17,186 nucleotides of DNA from positions 1-17,186 of the forward strand of contig JAAMXP010002570.1 of the NCBI GenBank assembly GCA_019693395.1, given 5' to 3'. Below, piece after piece: positions 1-11,236 of the stretch. The stretch's first letter is position 1. Each line of letters begins with the position of its first letter. The notes below the pieces were generated by a model. It saw only the letters and a list, made by a program, of their open reading frames with translations. It had not been told where the DNA came from and did no database searches. Source of the DNA: Ettlia oleoabundans. Taxonomy: Eukaryota; Chlorophyta; Chlorophyceae; Chlamydomonadales. The position numbers were made by a program, and so were the translations under genes.

Positions 1-72
1 CGCCTCTCACCCCCACCCACCCCAGCACAATCCAATTACCACCCAACTACCACCACCACCTTTCAACCACAG
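1..72 (+). other. 3' end of an intron of the helicase gene
   Basis: This is C-rich, non-coding sequence ending in a pyrimidine/CCACAG acceptor at 67-72, directly before an open reading frame that starts in a helicase motif. The donor lies outside the window, so the upstream exons with the Walker A and DEAH motifs are missing here. Confidence 0.8.
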
Positions 73-2926
<2,854 letters not shown>

Positions 2927-3230
2927 GGCGCACTATAGACACACGGGGTGGCAATTAACTTCACCTTGTACCGGCCTTGTGTGTGCTTCATTTAAGCAAA
3001 GCGTGCAAGTATTTCAACATGAGTATCTCAACAGGCAAGGCATGTTCACGGCTAGAGATCAACAGAGCTTCAAGGCAACACAGTAGCAAGTGCTGCTAAT
3101 GCGGGCAATCCGCCATGCAGCATGGTTGATGGCGGCATTCAGGAACAGTCACAGGCAGCGGAGGTGGCCTGACGGAGGAACAGTAACAACGCAGAGAATG
3201 GGGTTGTGGATGAATGAGGTGTCGTGTTCA
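2927..3230. other. Convergent intergenic region
   Basis: Lies between the stop codons of the helicase (plus) and the unknown gene (minus) and must hold both 3' untranslated regions. I found no TGTAA on either strand here, so the polyadenylation sites of both genes are unresolved and the two transcripts may overlap. No open frame, RNA gene or repeat was recognised. Confidence 0.6.
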
Positions 3231-5939
3231 TCACTCACTGGCTGTGTCTATGCTGCCTGAGAAGCTGCCATTATCCCACTCATCAAAGCTTAGACCCCAG
3301 TCAACGGCATCCACGTCCAAGGTATCCAGCGACGCATGCAGCTCGGAATCGTCCACCGGCTGCGAGCAGTCGCCCTCATCAAAAGCCGACAGCGGGTCGG
3401 TGCTCTTGCAGGGGTCATGGCCAACGCTCTCGTCGCAACCCTGCTGCTGCGGTGTATCCTGACGGCCCTGCATGGGTGCTTCTGCCTCCGGCACCTGCAC
3501 CTGCAGCAGAACAGCAGCATTTTGGAAGTGTTCAAGCAGTCAGGCATGAGGATGCCGAGTCGTGTTAGCAGGTTGAACACTCAGCCACCTGACCCTCATA
3601 CACCCACACCACACCTGCAGCGATCGCTCCAGGTGCGCCTCCATCTCCCGCACGTACTCCCTGAAGGCGGCGTGGTGCTCCTTGCGGGTATGCACACGCA
3701 CCAGCCGCTCCAGCAGGCGGCGCTCCTGTGGATGTGGGCGGGGCAGGATGGCAAGGATTGCACAAAGTGTGAATAAGAGATGCACGCAACAACTTATGTG
3801 GCTGACTGTGATACACTGGACTGGTCGGATGGCAAATAGAACTCAAATTGTTGGGGGTGCCAGGAACAGGAACGACAGAGACACAAACGGGTATCATGTC
3901 CTTTAGGCTGTTGATACCAGGGCAATGGCGCAGCCAGGGGAGCCGTGCCTTGCAGAGCGACACCTACTTCTTGCAATGGGTCTGCGCGGAACCGTGAGCC
4001 AGATATGCGGCGCGTCTTCATGCTGTGCGCATGGCCAAGGACCTTGGCAGCCTGGCCCTTGCGACTGTGGCCTGCATACACAGCAGCGCAAGGGAGGCTG
4101 GTGCAAAATGATGGCAACTGCTGGGCATGCTGGGCTGTTGACAATAAAGCCAAGACCTGCATGTAACACTGCACTCGACAGCTGCTAACCGCCATACGCC
4201 GACCCATCACCATAACCACCATTTCTGCCAACCCACCTCAGCCATCCCTTCACCACCAACCACGACCCACCACCACCACTCACCGCCTGTCAGCTCCCCG
4301 TTGCCCATGCGTGCCAGCTCACCCGCCGTCAGCCCCAGCCGGTACATCACTGCCTGCAGCTGCTCCCTGGCGCCGCTGGGATCACTGCTCGCCTGCAGCT
4401 TGAGCAGCATCGCGTCTGTGGCTGCCAACTGCGTCAGGTACCACTCCCTGAACGCCTCCACTGCAGTGGCAAGCAATAGGTGCAACAACGCTCATGGATG
4501 CGGGACGCAAGTGACAGGTAGTGTCGGAGCATTGAGCGCAGGAAGACTTAAGGTGCCGATCCCGGAGTGCATGTTATGCAATGGAAATGCAAACCGCTGT
4601 GGCAACAGCAGTGGCAACAGCAGTGGCAACAGCAGTGGCAACAGCAGTGGCAACAGCAGTGGCAACAGCAGTGGCAACAGCAGTGGCAACAGCAGTGGCA
4701 ACAGCAGTGGCAACAGCAGTGGCAACAGATTCAAGGGATACAGTGCACGCACTTTTTGTGATTGCCTGACCCACACCCTTTGCTCAGGGCACCTCATCAG
4801 CATGATGGCCCTCCCCTTGTCTGTCTTCCTCACCCGGGGTGAGCTCTACAATCACCTGTACCCCTGTCATCCTCAATCCCCTGCTCTCTCATGCGCTCCA
4901 GCACCTCAACTGAGAAGCGGCGCAGCGTATCCTGGCGTGCTGCCAGAAGAGCAGCCAGGTCATCACTGCGGTTCCACCGTATGTCGATGTACCTGCAGAT
5001 TTGCATTGGTGATGCCAGGGAGAGGTGCAACATGCAGGGCAATGGGGCACTGCAGACACGGTAGCTGGCCTCGCCTGTGTTTGCTAGGTTCACAAACAAG
5101 AAAATACAAGGAAAAATGCAAGGAATAAGCTGGTGTCTGGGCAAGGCCTGGGCAGTTACGGTAGAGTTTGTAGGGCCGCAGTGCCCAATTGGGCCAGCAG
5201 CAGGCACCTGGCAGTGGCAAGCCCCAGTCCTGCACATGCCGCCACTCGCAGCACATTGCAGGCCACAATGGCCGCCAGCCACGCCTCGGTTGGCACATCG
5301 TCGGGGCGCTGCGCCATCTGCAGGCAGCAGGTGGCCGTGTGGCTTGCTGGCAGGAGGACCAGGGAGCTCCCATGTCACAATATACAACCCCGACACGTTG
5401 TAAAGATTGTACCCTGATGAGAGAAATGCCACTGGCAAGCCCATACCTGGCTGGCCGCATCGTGCACAATGCTCCACACGGTGGAGTTAGCTGGCGGGAG
5501 CAGTGTCGTTACGGTGGCCACGCCAAACCCCAGCAGGCTGCACACATGTGTGCTGGCACAACTGTCAAGCTGGGAGAAGAGTGAAAAAGGGTTCGGCAAG
5601 ACGACGGCTTCTGACAGATTGCTGCAACACGCCGATGAAGGGCAGAGCGCATTGCCAAGCAGAACAGCAACCCTGCAATTTCACAAACCTCAGCCGTGCT
5701 TTGTGCCGCTGCACATATCTCTTCAGCCCTGCCGCCACCACCCACGCAACATCACAGGTTCGCAGCGGCGTCAGCAGGGCGGTCGGTGCCAGGTTGGTGG
5801 CGCGGCGTGTCCGTGAGGGGGAGAAGCGGGGACGACACATGTCCCGGCTGGCTCTGCCAAGCACACCAGCAGCAGCAGAGACCGGTTTGCCAATAACGTG
5901 CAGCCTGGGCTGCGGACTGCTCAACTGGCTGGCGAGCAT
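3231..5939 (-). CDS. Unknown protein, possibly plastid-targeted membrane protein
   Basis: I do not recognise this gene. Exons in transcript order: 5939-5689, 5561-5447, 5317-5208, 4992-4856, 4460-4284, 4071-3968, 3725-3615, 3500-3231 (stop TGA). All seven introns are GT-AG, all phases agree, and the product is 424 residues. Residues 1-60 are rich in Ser, Arg and Ala with almost no acid, like a chloroplast or mitochondrial transit peptide. Two hydrophobic stretches follow (SLLGFGVATVTTLL, about 92-105; AWLAAIVACNVLRVAACAGL, about 134-153). Next come a long charged helical region with heptad-like Leu spacing (RRLLERLVRVHTRKEHHAAF, about 299-318) and an acidic C-terminal tail with little predicted structure (about 350-424; VDWGLSFDEWDNGSF). 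It is the last of four minus-strand genes in tandem. The start is the first ATG in an open exon; further upstream exons cannot be excluded. The last acceptor is a tandem site. Confidence 0.7.
4599..4728. repeat. Perfect 12-bp minisatellite, about 10.8 copies
   Basis: The unit GTGGCAACAGCA repeats ten full times without a mismatch, then 10 more bases. It sits wholly inside intron 4 (4461-4855) of the unknown minus-strand gene. Because 12 is a multiple of 3 and the unit holds no stop codon, all six frames stay open and give false low-complexity proteins. The lack of mismatches suggests recent expansion or active homogenisation. Confidence 0.95.
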
Positions 5940-6487
5940 CTTGTAAAGCAACCGGCGCCAAGGGTCTCTTGTTCACCAGCGGAGTGTTCAGCTCACCAAA
6001 GGTAAGTCCAAGGTTTTCAGAGAGAGACTCGCGTGCGGAACCAACTGGGTGCTTTCCTCCCTGTCAAGGACAGCACGGGGCTTCCGTACAGGTGCTGGGA
6101 TGCCCTAGCCTAGGATTCTTCCTCTTGTCAAAACGCAGGTCAGGTCATTAGTGCCTGTGGAACAGGCAACAACCTTGCCAGCCTCTATGGAATCCGCAAA
6201 CAGCTGCCAATGACCAATTGCCATCAGCGCCACAGTTATATACCCTCAACAGACAAATGTACTGCTGACAGCAAATTGGCCTTTCCCTTTCGTGTCTATT
6301 CAATGCCTAGGAGGCCACTTGACCTGGGCTTCTCCTGCCAGCCTGATTTCGCAATGTTGTCGGCCAGCAACCAGCAAGCCTACAAATATCTTACACCCAT
6401 ATGGTTAACAAATGTTCTTCTCAGATAGGCCGCTAGGCCCCGTGCGCACAAGCCAACAGAAAAAACAGACCCCCTAACAAAGCTGCT
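5940..6487. other. Intergenic: 3' UTR of the LHC gene and promoter of the unknown gene
   Basis: The right part should be the 3' untranslated region of the antenna gene that stops at 6488, with its TGTAA signal at 6391-6395. The left part should hold the promoter and 5' leader of the unknown gene. Open stretches here are short and show no family features. No repeat or RNA gene was seen. Confidence 0.6.
6391..6395 (-). terminator. TGTAA polyadenylation signal
   Basis: TTACA on the plus strand is TGTAA in the transcript, about 90 bases after the stop codon of the antenna gene at 6488. TGTAA is the standard green-algal poly(A) signal, and the distance is plausible. Confidence 0.55.
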
Positions 6488-8513
6488 TCACTTGCCAATC
6501 ACGTTTGGCAGGTTGTTGATGCTGCCGATGAAGTTGTTCTCAAAGGGGTTTGACAGGTGGCTCTGCAGCGCCTCAATGGGGCCCTCACGCGTCACAAGTG
6601 CCTGCAGGAGAGGAACATGCACGGTTGCGAGTTGTTCAGCAGGAATGGTGGCTTGCTGGCTGGAGCATCCGCCGCAGCTGCCTAGGAAACAGCAGCTCTC
6701 ACCGGGTGCGTACACGCAAACTGTAGCAGCGCAGCATTACTGCCCGCTGAACTGAGCCTCCTAGCATGCATGTGCCCTGCTGGCTGCATGTGTGATGCGG
6801 ACATTGCACTGCTGAGCTTCACCGCCGCCACTTGCCTGAATTGCGAAGCCAACGAATGCCACCATGGCAAGGCGGCCGTTCTTCACCTCCTTGGTGGCCA
6901 TGGAGGGGCTGTTCATGCCTGCACAGCCACAATGAAACACGTCAAACTTGATGCTGTAACCAGCTGGTAGATCGGGCCCCTTTGAGATGTACTGCAGCAG
7001 CAGAGCAACATCGCCTGCAGCATCCAAATGGCCAACCCGCTGCCGGCTAGCCGGCCAGAACCCAGCTTTCACACCACACCTCCACCCGCCGCTGACGCCC
7101 GCACTAAAAATGCATGGCTGTGTCCATAACCTCCCCCTTCGCATCGTAGTGCTGCATTTAAAAAATCCCTTTCTACTGCGCCACGTACATGCCGGGGCTG
7201 GATGCGGCCCGTTGTGTTCACTCACCAGCGGGGTCAAATGGGAATGCGTTAAGGAAGCCCGAGGTGCCCGTCTCCTTCCAGCCCTGGAAGCGCTTGAGCT
7301 CCAGGAAGCCCAGCACAAGGAACTCAATTGCCAGCAGCGGGTTAGTGTCAATCCAGTACTCCTGTGAGCCAGCCTCAAACCACTTGGCCTTGCCCAGCAG
7401 GTCGGTGAACAGAATGCCGGCAACAGCAGCCATGGCCCACCGGCCATTGGTCTTCTCTGCCTCAGTGTACCACTGCAGGCACACAAAGAAAAAGGGGAGG
7501 GAAACAGGTAAGTATAGTGCAACAAGTTGGCAGCTTTAAGGTTGCAGGGGCATCGGTTTGAGAATGCGTGCCAACAGTAATGCGCATTACAGCTACGACT
7601 AGCAATGAGTTGATAACAGCTGTAAGTATCTTGTTTGATCCAGGCATCGCTGTCCTTGCAGATGTGCGCTGTCCAGCAGCTGCCATCTCACACCTTCAGG
7701 CGCTCAGAGTCCACACCAAGGCCCAGGGGGTCTGCAGGCATCAAATACGAAAAAACAGTCAACAACATGAGTTCTGGTGGCCCCGACCGATGGCGGCGCT
7801 GCCCAAAAGCGCATCGACCCATGCCAGTTCAGCTGATGCCCGAGTGCTGGCTTGTATGCCCTGTGCCAACAGAAGCACTCGTTCATGCGATAACTTTGTC
7901 TGCGTCACTATTTAATGTGTTCTGCTGCTGCAGGCAGCTGGCTCATCTCACCAAAGCCGTTGTCTGCAGCAGGGCAAGGGCGAGGAACAGCGGTAAACGA
8001 TGCAGCCGACAGCTGGTGGCAGGCCAAGTGGCAGGGTAACATCAAGGCAGGCTGAACCCCATGGACAAAGTCGGAGGCCCTTCTGCAACTGTTCATTATA
8101 CTGGCAACTGCATTATCAAAGCGCCCGCTTGTAAGATGCCAGCTGCCCCACCAGGCTATCTCTCCCTGCCCAGCCAACCCAAGTCACGCACCGCCAGCCA
8201 GCTTGCCATCAAGGTGCTTGGGCGCAGCGATGCCTGCAAGCATTTGACGTTGAAGATGCGGTGAAACAAGTATGGTTTCAGCAGAGCCTGCGACTCCCAG
8301 CAGTAGGGCGCCATCATAGTCCCTTGCCCCAACTACCCCTCCCTGCCTCCAGCTGTTGCTGAACGAGTAACACTCCGCTCCATCAGGCTCACCCGGCAGC
8401 CAGAGGGTGCGATCGGCTGCCTGCACTGCCACTGAGCGGCGAGCACTGCGGGGCGCAGTGCGCTGGGCAAAGCCCACGCGGGTGCCAACGAAGGATGAGA
8501 TGCAGGCAGCCAT
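6488..8513 (-). CDS. LHCI-type chlorophyll a/b-binding protein (218 aa)
   Basis: Light-harvesting antenna protein of the thylakoid membrane, of the photosystem I (Lhca) type. Exons: 8513-8393, 8233-8192, 7963-7952, 7731-7694, 7472-7226, 6918-6836, 6601-6488 (stop TGA). Residues 1-31 are a transit peptide (MAACISSFVGTRVGF start, Ser/Arg rich). The mature part begins ADRTLWLPG, the LHC N-terminal motif, followed by NGFDPLGLG. Helix B has EAEKTNGRWAM (E77, N80, R82), helix C has AIEF (E121), helix A has KEVKNGRLAM (E164, N167, R169) with Q181, and the last helix has H196. Asn80 replaces the His often found at the chlorophyll 603 site. The DNGFD motif needs the 12-nt microexon at 7952-7963. The last intron has a GC donor. 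It may correspond to Chlamydomonas Lhca9, but that is a weak inference. The neighbouring antenna gene lies two genes upstream on the same strand. Confidence 0.93.
6602..6835 (-). other. GC-AG intron of the LHC gene
   Basis: On the minus strand the exon ends ATTCAG at 6836 and the intron starts GCAAGT. The acceptor is CTGCAG next to 6601. The protein join (GFAIQ to ALVTREGP) matches the normal spacing between helix A and the last helix of LHC proteins, and no usable GT donor gives that join. Confidence 0.85.
7952..7963 (-). other. 12-nt microexon of the LHC gene
   Basis: Reads ACAACGGCTTTG on the minus strand, preceded by CTGCTGCAG and followed by GTGAGA. It joins G|AC to give Asp55, then Asn, Gly, Phe, then G|AC again to give Asp59. 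It thereby restores the family motif DNGFDPLGLG. Both flanking introns are phase 1, and the microexon length is a multiple of three. Confidence 0.9.
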
Positions 8514-8806
8514 GGTGCGACACAGTGAGCTACACGGTGTGCCGGCAGCGAGTTAGCCGCGCGGGAAAAGGGATGAGATGAGGTAGATTTTCCCCCTCTT
8601 TCCTTATGTTTTTTCGCCGCCTTTTGGCGCTAGCAGGCTAGTTATCCGCGCAAGATGTGCAGAGCGTTGGATATGGCATCGCCCGAAGGCATCCTGGCCA
8701 CCCACGGCAAGCACAGCCTGACCGCCCAAGCCCAAGCGGAAAGCGGCGGCGGTGAGCCAGAACTCTTGCTCAGTCCATGATGCATTTTTCCGAGGATCTT
8801 ACAGCG
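8514..8806. promoter_or_regulatory. Upstream region of the LHC gene
   Basis: A 293-bp gap between the F-box gene stop and the antenna start codon. It must contain the antenna promoter and 5' leader and the very short 3' end of the F-box gene. It has a pyrimidine-rich stretch on the plus strand near 8587-8620 and a small inverted repeat CGCCTTTTGGCG near 8620-8632. I see no convincing TATA box. Confidence 0.45.
8799..8803 (-). terminator. TGTAA polyadenylation signal of the F-box gene
   Basis: TGTAA in the transcript starts only three bases after the F-box gene's TGA at 8809-8807. If used, the 3' untranslated region would be only some 20-30 bases. Confidence 0.4.
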
Positions 8807-10927
8807 TCACAGCTTTTCTTGACGCATATTCACCTCAAACAGAGACTGCAGCCGCCCAGCGCTGCGCTCAATGTGTGCTTGCTGGTTGGTCACCCGCACA
8901 TTTGGCAACACCGCTGTCCGCACACGCTCGAGATGTGCCACTTCTGCAGGCGACCGGAGCCCCACGGAAAGATGGCTGTCGCTGTAATGACCAGCACTGG
9001 TGACCAGCAGCTGCAGCTGGCGCAGCTCCTGCAGCACCGCGCTATCCTCCTCGCTCTCGCCTGGAGCGGAGTGCTCCTGTTGTCCCAGGCTGAGGTATCG
9101 CAGGGAGGGGGCGCCAAGCAGGGCTGTCGGGACCCCTGGCAGGCTGTTTTGGCTGAGGTCAAGCACCTGCAGGAGCTACCGCAATGCAAATTAGTTAGTG
9201 TTATGGGCGGAGCATACCAATGCAGGAAACATCGTTGGAACCCAACCGACACAGGGGTGGTTGTCGCACATAGGCATGTTGGGTCATAAGCCATGCTGCA
9301 GGCAACTAGGACATGTGCTGAAGCTCGGCAAACAATGGCCCTCGGTCATAATCAGCAAGCAAATGCACCCAGGTTGCCCGAAGCCGCTGGTCACCTGCAA
9401 GCCACTGATGTACGCGCCTTCAGGCAGCTGCCGCATGCGATTGTACGGCAGCTGTAGTCGGGTCAGGCACCCAGCTGGCAAGGCCACCAACGCCTGCCAC
9501 GTCTCTGTTGGCACCTCTGACACAGCCCTTGCATGCGCCTCCAGGTGCAGCGCCCGCAGCTGCGAGGCGGTGGCCAGGGCAGCCAGCACAGCAGGATACG
9601 CCTGGCCTGCGCCCACCAGCGCCAGCGTGTGCAGGCGCGGCAGCGACGCCATGGATGCAGGCGCGTCAAACACTGCATGCTGCAGCCATAGTGCCTTCAG
9701 TCCGTGCAAAGCGGTGATGTCGGCAGACACCCGCAGTGGATCATCCACATAGCGCACAGCCCCATGTAGATGTGCCAGCCGGCGCAGCGAGGTTAGCGGC
9801 CCGGGCAGCTGGAAGCCGTCGCGCTGCGAGAATCGCAGGCTGGTCAGGCTGTACAGGCAGGCCACAGGGCCCAGCATGGGGCTGCGGGGCGCATCCCGCA
9901 CATCCACGAAATGCAGGCGCTTCAGTGGCTTCAGTGAGGGGCCGCGTATCAGCAGTCGAGCCTGCAGCACAGCCCACCGGGAATGGAAGCAAACAAGGGG
10001 GCAGCGCAAGGCAGCAATGCACAAGGCAAGGGTTGTGGTTTTAGATTGCAAAAACGGGAGGGGAGGGAACGGTTAGCAAATGCTGATTCCACCAGGCATA
10101 CTGCGCAACGACCCTCTTGCTTAACTACAAAGCCACAACTGATAGCGGAGCTTGAGCCACCCACCTCCAGGCAGGACTGCACTAGCAGCTCAGTGAGTGC
10201 AGGCAGTGCCAACAAGGTGGCAGTTGCCTGCTCAAGCTCGCTCGCTTCAGCCGACTTCCTCCGAGGAGCTGCGTAGCAACCACCTCTGTTTGCAGATCTG
10301 CTGCCAGAGGCGGCCGCCAGGTCGATGCCCACAGACCGCAGACAGGGCAGGCTGGAGGGTTGGATGCGAGCCAGGACAGCGGCACCCAGGGGGCGGGCCA
10401 GATCAAGTTGCTGCAGCAGAGTCATCTCTTCTACTGCAGCAGCTAGAGGCCCCACGTGCTCCTGTAATGCCGCCTCCACGGTCGAAAGCGGACGGCCGTA
10501 CAAAACGAGCACGCGAACGGCGGTGGCATGCCTGGCTAGCCAGCGCACAAAATAGGGCACTCGCTCGGCCGACAACGTCAGCAGATTGAGTTGCACACGT
10601 TCCCATATCCCTGCTGCATCATTGCAAGCTGCAAGAAACCTCTTGGAAACGTGGGGAAGGACCCTGCATTCCACAACAGCCAGTTGTGTTGCTCTCAGAT
10701 CTGCACTGAGGGTCATTTGGCGACAGCGGCGCCGCAGTGGCTTACCGCCGGGGGTCCAGCCGCCGCAGCTGAAAGATGTCGTCGTGGCTCTCAGTGGCTT
10801 TCAAACCGGCTTCGTGGAGACGCAAAGCTGCGGTGAATATTGCCGAAACGAGAGGCAGTGGCAGGACATCGAGCAGGGAAGCGTCTTCGCTCGCACTTCC
10901 CCAATGAACGGCTGGCCGCAGAGTCAT
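8807..10927 (-). CDS. F-box / leucine-rich-repeat protein (535 aa)
   Basis: Probable substrate receptor of an SCF ubiquitin ligase. Exons: 10927-10746, 10663-10165, 9961-9395, 9166-8807 (stop TGA); all joins keep frame. Residues 18-84 resemble an F-box: LLDVLPLPLVSAIF, then after a longer than usual linker RVLPHVSKRFLAACND and IWERV. The first intron (82 nt) splits it, and the splice creates Arg61 just before VLPHVSKRF. From about residue 95 to the C-terminus run irregular leucine-rich repeats; the clearest are LTRLQLPYNRMRQLPEG, LQVLDLSQNSLPGVP and APSLRYLSL, with the last intron placed between two repeats. A low-complexity spacer rich in Ser/Ala/Arg lies near 205-215. Algal genomes hold many such proteins; no partner or target can be read from the sequence. 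It lies between two antenna genes on the same strand, without evidence of shared function. Confidence 0.82.
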
Positions 10928-11025
10928 GCGACAGGCTCATGGGCAAATAGCTCAAGCGAGCCACCTCGTGTGCATCACTGAGTCCACCAGCGCACCACCG
11001 CCCTGTACCGCAGCCGGCCACTGTT

Positions 11026-11039
11026 TGATAGTGCTATCA
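11026..11039. promoter_or_regulatory. 14-bp inverted repeat upstream of the F-box gene
   Basis: TGATAG-TG-CTATCA has 6-base arms and a 2-base centre, about 100 bp upstream of the F-box ATG. It could be a dimeric factor site or chance; no known factor is assigned. Confidence 0.25.
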
Positions 11040-11074
11040 TAGCATGATGCCTCGAGTTTATTGTGCTGCCAGAG

Positions 11075-11079
11075 TTACA
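11075..11079 (-). terminator. TGTAA polyadenylation signal
   Basis: TGTAA in the transcript, about 135 bases after the stop codon of the second antenna gene (TAA at 11215-11213), a plausible distance for a green alga. Confidence 0.55.
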
Positions 11080-11212
11080 AGCCTAACAACTAACAGTTAC
11101 CAACAACAGGAAAATTTTCTCGCTCTGTGTACAGCCCATCCCGGGGGCACCCTGGTGCATGTGCGCCAGCACGCCAGCCAGTGCACAGGGGCTCGGGAAG
11201 GGAGGTGGATGT

Positions 11213-11236
11213 TTACCAGGGGATGGGGCGGAACTC
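11213..11236 (-). other. 24-nt terminal coding exon of LHC gene 2
   Basis: After the donor GAG|GTGAGT at 11424, the acceptor TGTGCTGCAG is followed by GAG TTC CGC CCC ATC CCC TGG TAA. The frame is kept (phase 0). Reading through the donor instead would add unrelated sequence, so the splice is preferred. Confidence 0.75.

Larger units (their letters stand above)
10928..11212. other. Intergenic: 3' UTR of LHC gene 2 and promoter of the F-box gene
   Basis: The right part is the 3' untranslated region of the second antenna gene, with TGTAA at 11075-11079. The left part is the F-box gene's upstream region, which holds a near-perfect palindrome TGATAGTGCTATCA at 11026-11039. No gene or repeat was recognised. 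Confidence 0.55.

Noticed and set aside
4599..4728. Possible CRISPR array
   Set aside because: Units are 12 bp, directly adjacent and identical, with no unique spacers, in a eukaryotic intron.
4301..5128. Long plus-strand open frame with (SGNS)-type repeats
   Set aside because: It runs antisense through two exons of the minus-strand gene and is held open by the stop-free 12-bp minisatellite. No family features, and the spliced minus-strand model explains the region.
5562..5572. Alternative acceptor TCTTCTCCCAG for exon 2 of the unknown gene
   Set aside because: With exon 1 ending in phase 2 it shifts the frame and meets a stop soon. The acceptor ten bases further, CTTGACAG, keeps the frame.
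6554..6570. Loss of the last-helix histidine in the first LHC protein (NPFENN against DPGHNN)
   Set aside because: The chlorophyll ligand in LHCII is the His of the HLADP segment, which is present (H196). The Glu replaces a non-ligand residue.
6761..7525. 254-codon minus-strand open frame over the LHC gene
   Set aside because: It is in a different frame from the LHC exons except by chance over exon 6, and crosses introns. The spliced LHC protein has the full set of ligand motifs.
7694..8233. Direct splice of LAG to DPLGLG without a microexon
   Set aside because: It keeps frame but lacks the NGF residues that the LHC motif needs. A 12-nt exon with perfect splice sites and phase supplies them.
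9198..9752. 184-codon plus-strand open frame
   Set aside because: It is antisense to leucine-rich-repeat exons of the F-box gene, Cys/Ala/Arg-rich as expected for shadow frames in GC-rich DNA.
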